Positions 1-7,599 are shown, counted from the stretch's first letter. The stretch is 8,469 bases of DNA from SAR202 cluster bacterium (GCA_009392075.1 VFHG01000135.1:1-8469), one strand, 5' to 3'. Program-made: numbers and translations. The notes: generated by a model not told the origin, from the letters alone.

Positions 1-290
1 GGCGAATTGTCGACGGTGTCGTCATGGATCAGGGTGGCCAGGTGCAGCAGTTCCACGGCGCTGGCCATGATGATGGGACGTTCCTCGTCGTGGGGGTGAA
101 ACTGGGCTGCCAACAAAGTGATGGCCGGACGGACCCGTTTGCCGCCGGCATCGGTCACGTATTGCAGCAGCGGTTGGACTGGAGAAGTCTCTGTTTCCGC
201 CAGGCTGCGAAGTCTGTCATCTACTCTGACCAGTCCGTCTTGGACCGGAGCGTAGATGGATGCTGTGCGTTCGTCTAGGCCGTGGAGCAT
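1..290 (-). CDS. Polyprenyl diphosphate synthase, N-terminal part (runs off left edge)
   Basis: Chain-elongating trans-prenyltransferase, likely making the long isoprenoid diphosphate for a quinone side chain or lipid carrier. Only about 96 N-terminal residues are present. Seen: the family motif GGKRVRP (about residues 49-55), the helix leading into the active site, and the first Asp-rich motif LIHDDTVDNS with DDTVD at about 90-94, which binds the Mg-diphosphate of the allylic substrate. The second Asp-rich motif lies off the window. The ATG at 290-288 was chosen because it begins one base after the metG stop codon (294-292) and gives the normal spacing to GGKRVRP. No convincing Shine-Dalgarno sequence precedes it, so translation is probably coupled to metG. 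Product chain length (farnesyl, heptaprenyl, octaprenyl and so on) cannot be told from this fragment, so no symbol is given. Confidence 0.9.
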   Translation of the reverse strand, partial: MLHGLDERTASIYAPVQDGLVRVDDRLRSLAETETSPVQPLLQYVTDAGGKRVRPAITLLAAQFHPHDEERPIIMASAVELLHLATLIHDDTVDNS

Positions 291-291
291 A

Positions 292-1980
292 TTATTCTTC
301 GGAGGCCCCAATACCAAGTTTCTGGACCTCTTCTTCGATTAATTCGGGATCCAGCTTAGTATACAGCGGCGAGGGCTGACGCAGGTCTGCGCCGGCCTTG
401 ATGTCCCCAACGATGGTATCGAAGTCCCAAGCGCCTTCTTCGATGGGGCCGTCGAATCCCAGAAATTCGTGGACTTTCTGGGAGCTGAAGGGCATGAAGG
501 GATAGAGGATGGTCTTCAGGCAGTTGATCGCCTGCATGGCCACGGTCAGGCTGGCGCCCGCCTGGTCCCGGTCTTCTTTGATGGACTTCCAAGGGGCCTT
601 GGTGTCCAGGTAGCGGTTGGCTTCCTGGGCCAGACCGAATGCCTGGGTCACGGCCGCCTTGAATCGGCAGTTATAGAGACTTTCGTCCACTGATTCCATG
701 GTCTTCCGGGCGGCGCGCAGCAATCCTTCGTCGACCTCATCCAGCGACTGGATGCCGGGGACCTTGCCGTCGAAGTTCCGGTAGGCGAATGAGAGAACCC
801 GGTTGACCAGGTTGCCGTAGGTCGCCACCAATTCTTCGTTGTTGCGACGGACGAACTCGGACCAGGAGAAATCTGAGTCTCCCGACTCGGGCATGTTGAT
901 CGATAGCAGGTACCGCAGGGGGTCGGGGTCGTATCTCTCAAGGTAGTCGGGCAACCAGACGGCCCAGTTCTGGCTGGTGGAGAATTTCCGGTTCTCCAGA
1001 CTCAGGAACTCGTTGGCGGGAACGTCGTAGGGCAGGTTCAGGCCTTTGTCGTAGGCCATTATGATCGCCGGCCAGATGATGCTGTGGAAGGGGATGTTGT
1101 CCTTGCCGATGAAGTAGTAGCTCTTGGTGGCGGGGTTTTTCCAGAAGTCTTCCCAGCTTCCGCCGTGCTGATCGGCCCACTCGACGGCCGCCGACAGGTA
1201 GCCGATGACCGCCTCGAACCAGACGTAGATGCGTTTGGAGTCATAGCCGTCCAACGGCAGGGGCACGCCCCAGGAAAGGTCCCGGGAGATTGCCCGATCT
1301 TTGAGACCATCACGGAGAAACTGGCGGGTGAAGTTCTTGACGTTGTTACGCCAGTGGTCCTGCTTCTCCACCCACTCCAAGAGGGGTTTCTCGAAGACCG
1401 ACAATTTCAGGAAGAAGTGCTTCGACTCGCGGAACTCGGGCGTCGCCCCGCAGATGGCGCAGCGGGGGTCGATCAGTTCTTGGGGATCAAGGGTCTGGCC
1501 GCAGTTATCACATTGGTCGCCCCTGGCGCGGGTGTGCCCGCAGTGGGGGCAGGTGCCTTCCACATAGCGGTCGGGCAGGTAACGGTCGCACTGGGCACAG
1601 TAGGCCAGCAGCATGTTGTCGGTATAGATGTAGCCCTTGTCGTGCAGCGACTTAAATACGTCGTGGACCACTTTCTCGTGGTTCTCGGTATTGGTGGTGG
1701 TGAACAGGTCGAAGGTGATGCCCAGTTTCTGCCAGGACTCCAGGAACATGGCGTGGTAACGCTCGACGACTTCCTGGGGGGTGATGCCTTCCTGGTCAGC
1801 CCGGATTGTGATGGGAGTGCCGTGGGTGTCGCTGCCGGAGACCATCAGGACTTCGTTGCCCTTCATGCGGTGGTAACGGGCGAAGATGTCGGCGCTAAGG
1901 TAGCAGCCGGCGATATGACCGAGGTGAAGTGGACCGTTGGCATAGGGCCAAGCAACAGCCACAAAGATACGTTCAGACAA
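292..1980 (-). CDS. metG: Methionine--tRNA ligase
   Basis: Cytoplasmic class I aminoacyl-tRNA synthetase that charges tRNA-Met with methionine using ATP. The 562-residue product has WPYANGPLHLGH near the N-terminus (HIGH signature HLGH at 19-22). It has a connective-peptide zinc region with four CxxC pairs (C128/C131, C144/C147, C157/C160, C174/C177), the two-knuckle MetG1 arrangement, and a variant KMSKS loop KFSTS at 332-336. The helical anticodon-binding domain follows. The protein stops at 562 residues, so the C-terminal Trbp111-like tRNA-binding/dimerisation domain of E. coli MetG is absent. The start is TTG (1980-1978), giving the normal 10-12 residues before PYANG; the next in-frame alternative, GTG at residue 7, would cut into the first beta strand. 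It is first in a minus-strand unit with the polyprenyl synthase and diverges from the ilv operon. Confidence 0.97.
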   Translation of the reverse strand: MSERIFVAVAWPYANGPLHLGHIAGCYLSADIFARYHRMKGNEVLMVSGSDTHGTPITIRADQEGITPQEVVERYHAMFLESWQKLGITFDLFTTTNTENHEKVVHDVFKSLHDKGYIYTDNMLLAYCAQCDRYLPDRYVEGTCPHCGHTRARGDQCDNCGQTLDPQELIDPRCAICGATPEFRESKHFFLKLSVFEKPLLEWVEKQDHWRNNVKNFTRQFLRDGLKDRAISRDLSWGVPLPLDGYDSKRIYVWFEAVIGYLSAAVEWADQHGGSWEDFWKNPATKSYYFIGKDNIPFHSIIWPAIIMAYDKGLNLPYDVPANEFLSLENRKFSTSQNWAVWLPDYLERYDPDPLRYLLSINMPESGDSDFSWSEFVRRNNEELVATYGNLVNRVLSFAYRNFDGKVPGIQSLDEVDEGLLRAARKTMESVDESLYNCRFKAAVTQAFGLAQEANRYLDTKAPWKSIKEDRDQAGASLTVAMQAINCLKTILYPFMPFSSQKVHEFLGFDGPIEEGAWDFDTIVGDIKAGADLRQPSPLYTKLDPELIEEEVQKLGIGASEE

Positions 1981-2020
1981 GAAGAAATATCTCGTTACGA
2001 TTTACGGATTTAGTGGGGAT

Positions 2021-2049
2021 ATTCTATCATTGGGGGAGAGGGGAGTCCA
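2021..2049 (-). promoter_or_regulatory. Candidate sigma70-type promoter for metG
   Basis: On the minus strand, TGGACT (2049-2044) and TAGAAT (2026-2021) are separated by 17 bp. Each resembles the -35 or -10 consensus (4/6 and 5/6). Transcription would start near 2014, leaving a leader of about 35 nt before the TTG start. The call rests on sequence match and position only. Confidence 0.45.
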
Positions 2050-2089
2050 AAGATGGGGAGTCTACGTTCAGTCCCCGCATTATGTCTGT

Positions 2090-2118
2090 TTGACAAGCCC
2101 CTACCCCACTGATACGAT
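2090..2118 (+). promoter_or_regulatory. Candidate sigma70-type promoter of the ilv-leu operon
   Basis: A perfect -35 TTGACA (2090-2095) and a TACGAT -10 (2113-2118) are separated by 17 bp. Predicted transcription start is near 2124-2126, about 18 nt before the base of T-box Stem I at 2143. This placement just ahead of the riboswitch is what a T-box operon needs and raises confidence in the call. Confidence 0.6.
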
Positions 2119-2326
2119 TCTTAGGTTAAAATATTACGAAATCCGCTAGGAACGGGAGTAGTAAGGATACCCTGCCTGAGAGAGCCGGTGTTTGGTGTAA
2201 ATCCGGTGGCAGTAGGGTCCCGAACTCGCCCGGGAGCGGCCCGCCTGAAATACCAGTAAGGCGCGGCGGTTGACACCGATATAAAGTCTTCGAGTGGTCA
2301 GTGGAGTAATGGACGCCGGCCAGAAG

Positions 2327-2362
2327 AAGGGTGGTACCACGGGAAACACAAGCCCGTCCCTT
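2327..2362 (+). promoter_or_regulatory. T-box antiterminator helix
   Basis: Canonical antiterminator fold. AAGGG (2327-2331) pairs with CCCTT (2358-2362), UGGUACC (2332-2338) forms the 7-nt tRNA-acceptor bulge, and ACGGG (2339-2343) pairs with CCCGT (2353-2357). All ten pairs are Watson-Crick. The 3' arm is shared with the terminator, so the two structures exclude each other. Confidence 0.9.
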
Positions 2363-2383
2363 CCAGTGGGATGGGTTTTTTTA
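2351..2383 (+). terminator. Intrinsic terminator of the T-box riboswitch
   Basis: CCCGTCCC (2353-2360) pairs with GGGATGGG (2368-2375), eight base pairs with one G-U, over a 7-nt loop. A run of seven T follows (2376-2382). It lies 35 bp upstream of the ilvB start. Its 5' arm is the same segment used by the antiterminator, giving the on/off choice. Confidence 0.93.
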
Positions 2384-2417
2384 TTGGAATTTTCGAGGTG
2401 GACCTAAGGCGGACAAT

Positions 2418-4112
2418 ATGGAACTAACCGGCGCTGAAATAGTCTGCGAAAGCCTTCTGAAAGAGGGCGCTGATGTGTGCTTTGGACTGCCCGGCGGAGC
2501 GGTGCTTCCTTTATACGGGGCTCTCTCCAGCTACCCGGCCATCCGCCACATCTTGGTGCGCCACGAGCAGGCCGCCGCCATGGCCGCCGACGGCTACGCC
2601 CGCGCCACCGGCAAGGTCGGCGTCTGTATCGCCACATCTGGTCCCGGCGCCACCAACCTGGTCACCGGCATCGCCTCCGCCCAGATGGACTCGGTCCCCC
2701 TGGTGGCGATCACCGGACAAGTGCCAAGGCCCGCCATCGGCACCGACGCATTCCAGGAAACAGACGTTACCGGCGTGACCCTGCCGATAACTAAACACAA
2801 CATGCTGGTCATGGACGTTAAAGACGTGGCCCAGGCCATCCATGACGCCTTCCACATCGCCCGCACCGGACGCCCCGGCCCCGTTTTAGTGGACATTCCC
2901 AGGGACGTATTGCTGGGCGAGAAGACGGAATTTATCTGGCCCACCGAAACCAAGCTGCCCGGCTATAAAATCCCGGGCGAGGCGCCGGAGGACCAGGTGG
3001 CCGCCGCAGCCGAACTGATCAATAAGGCAGAGAAGCCCCTGATCATGTCGGGCCACGGTGTGCTGATCTCACACGCCTACGGCCTGATGATCGAACTGGC
3101 GGAGAAGGCCCAGATCCCGGTGATAACCACGTTGTTGGGCATCAGCGCCATATCATCCGACCACGAACTGAACCTTGGCATGTCGGGCATGCACGGGATG
3201 GCTTACAACAACTTGGCCATTGACGAGGCCGACTTGATCATCGGCTTGGGTATGCGGTTCGACGACCGGGTGACCGGCCGGATATCGGCTTTCGCTCCCA
3301 ATGCCAAGTTCGTCCATATAGACATCGACGCTTCAGAAGTCGATAAAAACATCAAGACCACCGTGGGCATGGTCGGCGACCTGAAGGCGGTCCTGGGTCA
3401 ATTGCTGCCCAAAATCGAACCCAACGTCCATATCGACTGGCGCCGCCGCATCGACCAACTGAAGGCCGAGCACCCGTCGCATCTCGTCAGGAAGTCCGAT
3501 GAACTCTTGCCCCAGTATGTGCTCAAGCGGTTGACCGAGGTCACCCAGGGCCGGGGCATCGTGGTCACCGGCGTGGGCATGCACCAGATGTGGGCCGCAC
3601 AGCACTGCAAGTTCAGCGAGCCCAACACCTTTGTCACTTCGGGCGGCCTGGGCACCATGGGATTCGAGGTCCCCGCCGCGCTAGGCGCACAAATAGGGCG
3701 TCCGGATACCATCGTTTGGTCGGTCTGCGGCGACGGGGGGTTCCAGATGACCATGTGCGACATCGCCACCGCCGTGGAGAACCACGCCGACGTCAAATTC
3801 GCGATCTTGAACAACAACTCCCTTGGCTTGGTCCATCAACTGCAGGAACTCTTCTTCGAGAAGGACTATGTGGCCAGCGAGTACTCGGCAAATCCCGACT
3901 TCGTTAAGATCGCCGAGGCTTACGGCATCCGAGGCATCCGCGTCACCAAACAGGAAGAAGTTGTCGATGCAGTCCAGCAGGCTATGGAGACCGCCGGGCC
4001 GGTCATCGTCGATTTCATCGTGAAGGAAGACGAGGGACTCTTCCCGTTCATCCCCAACGGCCAATCGGTCAAAGAGATGCTGGAAGAACCGGTGCCCGAA
4101 GAGATTGCCTGA
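2418..4112 (+). CDS. ilvB: Acetolactate synthase, large (catalytic) subunit
   Basis: ThDP-, Mg- and FAD-dependent acetohydroxyacid synthase. It condenses pyruvate with pyruvate or 2-oxobutyrate, the first common step to valine/leucine and isoleucine. The product is 564 residues, normal for the family. It has an N-terminal ThDP domain with FGLPGGAVLPLY, catalytic Glu50 in VRHEQAAAMAADGYAR, and SGPGATN. A central domain has GHGVL and GLGMRFDDRVTG, where FAD sits. A C-terminal domain carries the ThDP/Mg motif starting GDGG at 438-441 and ending NNNS at 465-468. The ATG at 2418 is used because MELTGAEIVCESL matches family N-termini and AAGGCGG lies just upstream. The frame is open back to 2331, but that stretch is the T-box and terminator. 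It is the first gene after the leucine T-box and overlaps ilvN by one base. Confidence 0.98.
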   Translation: MELTGAEIVCESLLKEGADVCFGLPGGAVLPLYGALSSYPAIRHILVRHEQAAAMAADGYARATGKVGVCIATSGPGATNLVTGIASAQMDSVPLVAITGQVPRPAIGTDAFQETDVTGVTLPITKHNMLVMDVKDVAQAIHDAFHIARTGRPGPVLVDIPRDVLLGEKTEFIWPTETKLPGYKIPGEAPEDQVAAAAELINKAEKPLIMSGHGVLISHAYGLMIELAEKAQIPVITTLLGISAISSDHELNLGMSGMHGMAYNNLAIDEADLIIGLGMRFDDRVTGRISAFAPNAKFVHIDIDASEVDKNIKTTVGMVGDLKAVLGQLLPKIEPNVHIDWRRRIDQLKAEHPSHLVRKSDELLPQYVLKRLTEVTQGRGIVVTGVGMHQMWAAQHCKFSEPNTFVTSGGLGTMGFEVPAALGAQIGRPDTIVWSVCGDGGFQMTMCDIATAVENHADVKFAILNNNSLGLVHQLQELFFEKDYVASEYSANPDFVKIAEAYGIRGIRVTKQEEVVDAVQQAMETAGPVIVDFIVKEDEGLFPFIPNGQSVKEMLEEPVPEEIA

Positions 4113-4672
4113 TGACCCAAGCTAACCAAACCGAACAACATACTTTGGTCGCCCTGGTGGAAGACAAACCGGGCGTGCTGACCAAGGTCGCCAGCATGTT
4201 CCGCCGGCGGGGATTCAACATCGCCAGCCTAGCCGTGGGCAACAGCGAGCAACCTGGCCTATCCCGAATGACTTTCGTAGTCAACGGCGACGAATACACT
4301 GTGGGCCAAGTGGTCAAGCAGATGGACAAATTGATCGACGTAATAGAGGTAGCAGACATCACCAGCGAACGCATCGTCACCCGTGAATTGGCCTTGGTCA
4401 AGGTCAACACCAACCAGATGACCCGTGGCGAGATCATCCAGATCGTGAACCTATTCCGGGCCAACATCATCGACGTCGGCAGCGATTCGATGGTCATCGA
4501 AATCACCGGAGAATCGGACAAGATCAACGCCCTGCAAAACCTGCTGGCGCCCTTCGGCATCCTCGAGATGCTGCGGACCGGGCTGGTGGCCATGGTGCGG
4601 GGTCAAGCCAACGGTATGTCCAACGGGAACAGTGACCATTCAGGACAGGCCAACGGCGTCAGCCACTCTTAA
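4112..4672 (+). CDS. ilvN: Acetolactate synthase, small (regulatory) subunit
   Basis: Regulatory partner of IlvB that raises its activity and usually confers feedback inhibition by valine. The product is 186 residues. An N-terminal ACT domain begins HTLVALVEDKPGVLTKVASM and includes RRGFNIASLAV, ending near residue 85. A C-terminal ALS small-subunit domain runs from RELALVKV to about 165. By eye alignment to E. coli IlvH valine-site residues N11, G14 and N29, the equivalents are D18, G21 and N36; Asp at the first position is common in actinobacterial-type IlvN, so feedback control may be retained. The last 20 or so residues form an unusual polar Asn/Gly/Ser tail with QANG twice. The start ATG overlaps the ilvB stop (TGATG at 4110-4114), a typical translational coupling that matches subunit stoichiometry. 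Confidence 0.97.
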   Translation: MTQANQTEQHTLVALVEDKPGVLTKVASMFRRRGFNIASLAVGNSEQPGLSRMTFVVNGDEYTVGQVVKQMDKLIDVIEVADITSERIVTRELALVKVNTNQMTRGEIIQIVNLFRANIIDVGSDSMVIEITGESDKINALQNLLAPFGILEMLRTGLVAMVRGQANGMSNGNSDHSGQANGVSHS

Positions 4673-4717
4673 AGATTCAGCACAATAAGACGAATAGCAG
4701 GGAAGGACGAAACAAAC

Positions 4718-5713
4718 ATGGTAGACGTTTATTACGACAAGGATGCAGACCTAAAATTTCTTGAGGGCAAGACGATCGGCATGGTTGGCTACGGCAGCCA
4801 GGGCCACGCCCATGCCCTCAACCTCAAGGATAACGGCCAGGACGTGGTTGTTGGACTCTACCCTGAGAGCAAGAGCCGGGCCGTGGCGGAAGCCGCAGGC
4901 CTGCGGGTGGCAGATGTACCCCAGGTGGCCAAAGAGGCCGACGTCCTGATGATGGTCATTCCCGACCACATTCAAGGCCGCATCTACCGCGAGCAGATCG
5001 AGCCGAACCTCAGGCCGGGCAGCGCCTTCATGGTGGCCCACGGCTTCAGCATCCACTACAAAGAGATCGTGGTTCCGGAAACCATCGACGTGATGATGGT
5101 TGCCCCTAAGGCCCCCGGACACCGGATGCGCGAATTATTCACCGAGGGCGTTGGGGTGCCCAGCCTTTTGGCGGTGCATCAAGACGCCACCGGAAACGCC
5201 AAAGACATCGGCTTGGCCTACGCCAAGGGTGTCGGCAGCACCGGCGCCGGCGTACTCATGACCACCATCAAAGATGAGACTGAGAGCGACCTTTTCGGCG
5301 AGCAAACCATCCTCTGTGGTGGCGTGACTGCACTGGTCAAGGCAGCCTTCGACACATTGGTAGAGGGCGGTTATCCCCAGGAGATCGCATTTTTCGAGTG
5401 CCTACACGAACTGAAGATGATCGTCGACCTGATGTACCAGGGCGGGTTCAACTACATGCGCTATTCTGTCAGCGACACCGCTGAGTACGGCGACTTGACC
5501 CGCGGCCCACGGATCATCGACGAGCACGTTCGCGACAATATGCGCCAGGTCTTGAAAGAGATCCAGGACGGCACTTTCGCCAAGGAGTGGATCGCCGAGA
5601 ACGACGAAGGCCGCCCGCGGTTCACGCCCCTTAGGGAAGCGGCCCAGCACAGTCAGATCGAGGACATCGGCAAAGAACTTCGCGCCATGATGCCCTGGAT
5701 GGATCCCAAATAA
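4718..5713 (+). CDS. ilvC: Ketol-acid reductoisomerase, class I
   Basis: Mg-dependent isomerisation and NAD(P)H reduction of acetolactate or acetohydroxybutyrate, the second BCAA step. The product is 331 residues, normal for the short class I enzymes. The Rossmann motif GYGSQGHA begins at residue 24, with His108 in VAHGF and Lys131 in APKAPGH. The helical domain has metal ligands D191 and E195 (SDLFGEQ), E227 and E231 (FECLHELK) and substrate Ser252 (SVSDTAEYG). The cofactor-selectivity loop after strand beta-2 reads VGLYPESKS, where many NADPH enzymes have VGLRPGSKS-like sequence; Glu50 may favour NADH (see findings). APKAPGH replaces the more usual APKGPGH. GGAAGGA at 4701-4707 precedes the ATG by 10 nt. 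It lies 45 bp after ilvN, in the same operon. Confidence 0.98.
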   Translation: MVDVYYDKDADLKFLEGKTIGMVGYGSQGHAHALNLKDNGQDVVVGLYPESKSRAVAEAAGLRVADVPQVAKEADVLMMVIPDHIQGRIYREQIEPNLRPGSAFMVAHGFSIHYKEIVVPETIDVMMVAPKAPGHRMRELFTEGVGVPSLLAVHQDATGNAKDIGLAYAKGVGSTGAGVLMTTIKDETESDLFGEQTILCGGVTALVKAAFDTLVEGGYPQEIAFFECLHELKMIVDLMYQGGFNYMRYSVSDTAEYGDLTRGPRIIDEHVRDNMRQVLKEIQDGTFAKEWIAENDEGRPRFTPLREAAQHSQIEDIGKELRAMMPWMDPK

Positions 5714-5735
5714 TCAAGCAATCACCCGTCTTATT

Positions 5736-5755
5736 GAAAGACCGGGAAAGACCGG
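5736..5755 (+). repeat. Perfect tandem repeat of a 10-bp unit
   Basis: GAAAGACCGG occurs twice head to tail (5736-5745 and 5746-5755), shortly after the ilvC stop and ahead of the small ORF. Two copies could be an operator-like direct repeat with one-turn spacing or chance slippage. A TTGAAA hexamer overlaps the first copy (5734-5739), but no good -10 follows. Confidence 0.6.
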
Positions 5756-5781
5756 AATATTCGGCAGTGCGGAGCAATATC

Positions 5782-5892
5782 ATGACGATCTTGGCGGCGT
5801 TGAGTGTAGTCAACCATCGCCCGCTGGCCCTGGCAGGGCTGTCGGCGGTTGACTACGTGGCCCTGGCGATCCTTTCTGAAGGCCGCAGTTAG
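5782..5892 (+). CDS. Candidate 36-codon leader peptide upstream of leuA
   Basis: Small ORF from ATG (5782-5784) to TAG (5890-5892). It is preceded by GGAG at 5771-5774 with an ideal 7-nt spacing, and ends 49 bp before the leuA start. The peptide begins MTILAALSVVNHRP and ends ILSEGRS. It is hydrophobic, with 7 Leu, 4 Val and 2 Ile codons among 36. These codons are spread out, not in the tight runs of classical enterobacterial leader peptides. A strong hairpin (5806-5856) lies within the coding sequence, and complementarity to the leuA leader lies near its 3' end (5871-5878), so translation would alter the RNA fold. I do not recognise a family. It could be a regulatory leader peptide, a small protein, or a chance ORF; the good ribosome-binding site and position favour the first. 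Confidence 0.4.
   Translation: MTILAALSVVNHRPLALAGLSAVDYVALAILSEGRS
5806..5856 (+). other. Nested hairpin in the leuA leader
   Basis: A perfect 10-bp inverted repeat, GTAGTCAACC (5806-5815) and GGTTGACTAC (5847-5856), encloses further pairing. CGCC 5818-5821 can pair with GGCG 5844-5847 (using C5814/G5848 as the last outer pair). GCCCT 5827-5831 pairs with AGGGC 5835-5839 over a GGC loop. About 20 pairs in total are possible. There is no U-run after it, so it is not a standard intrinsic terminator. Confidence 0.7.
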
Positions 5893-5927
5893 CGGCAACG
5901 GCAGCCCAAATTTCAAAACAGAAAGGG
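5871..5927 (+). promoter_or_regulatory. Possible helix occluding the leuA ribosome-binding region
   Basis: CCTTTCTG (5871-5878), near the end of the small ORF, is perfectly complementary to CAGAAAGG (5919-5926), directly upstream of the leuA initiation region. U5870-G5927 can add a wobble pair. The same CCTT can instead pair locally with AAGG at 5879-5882 over a 4-nt loop. This offers a choice of structures that depends on ribosome position. The pairing is seen in sequence; the regulatory role is inferred. Confidence 0.35.
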
Positions 5928-5930
5928 AAT

Positions 5931-5934
5931 AGGT
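5931..5934 (+). promoter_or_regulatory. leuA ribosome-binding site
   Basis: AGGT lies 7 nt before the leuA ATG at 5942 and is the best-spaced Shine-Dalgarno match. A stronger-looking AAAGGGA (5922-5928) is about 14 nt away, rather far for direct use but within the segment that can be base-paired upstream. Confidence 0.5.
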
Positions 5935-5941
5935 AATAGAA

Positions 5942-7507
<1,566 letters not shown>

Positions 7508-7539
7508 ATCTGACGGTACCAGACCCAAAACAACGGCCC

Positions 7540-7580
7540 AAACACGTAGGGGCATGGCGTTTCCGTGCCCCTACGTGTTT
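7540..7580. repeat. Long perfect palindrome between convergent genes, possible bidirectional terminator or dispersed repeat
   Basis: AAACACGTAGGGGCA (7540-7554) and TGCCCCTACGTGTTT (7566-7580) are perfect inverted repeats of 15 bp. TGG and CCG inside extend the stem to about 18 pairs over a 5-nt CGTTT loop. It lies 33 bp after the leuA stop and 20 bp beyond the stop of the minus-strand gene. Only a short T-tract follows on either strand (TTTG), so it is a weak match to a classical intrinsic terminator. It could terminate both transcripts or be a REP-like interspersed element. Confidence 0.8.
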
Positions 7581-7599
7581 GTTCGGTGTCAGTGTTTCT

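Larger units (their letters stand above)
2125..2383 (+). promoter_or_regulatory. T-box riboswitch, leucine (CUC) specifier, transcriptional type
   Basis: Leader RNA that reads tRNA charging: uncharged tRNA pairs with the specifier and T-box and stabilises an antiterminator, allowing transcription of the ilv-leu genes. Stem I: basal helix CCGCT 2143-2147 with AGCGG 2235-2239; GGG 2154-2156 with CCC 2229-2231; loop-E motif AGTA 2157-2160 opposite GAA 2222-2224; CTGCC 2172-2176 with GGCAG 2208-2212; an AGAGAG bulge; CCGG 2185-2188 with CCGG 2203-2206; apical loop containing GGTG. The specifier codon directly after GAA is CTC (2225-2227), which reads leucine. Stem II: CGCCT 2242-2246 with AGGCG 2259-2263, again with GAA and AGTA. 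T-box core GGGTGGTACCACGG lies at 2329-2342. The UGGU of the bulge would pair with a tRNA ending ACCA, and tRNA-Leu normally has discriminator A. Stem III could not be assigned confidently. Confidence 0.93.

Noticed and set aside
24..278. 84-residue plus-strand open frame at the left edge
   Set aside because: Antisense to the polyprenyl synthase, whose GGKRVRP and DDTVD motifs are clear on the minus strand.
1084..2013. 309-residue plus-strand open frame opposite metG
   Set aside because: It is antisense to a clear metG, has no family motif, and its composition reflects the complementary codons of metG.
2146..2349. 67-residue minus-strand open frame over the T-box region
   Set aside because: The conserved RNA structure on the plus strand accounts for this sequence, and the peptide has no features.
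2331..2417. Longer ilvB reading frame beginning at GTG 2331, adding 29 residues
   Set aside because: The GTG is part of the T-box motif, and the extension would translate the antiterminator and terminator. The ATG at 2418 matches family N-termini.
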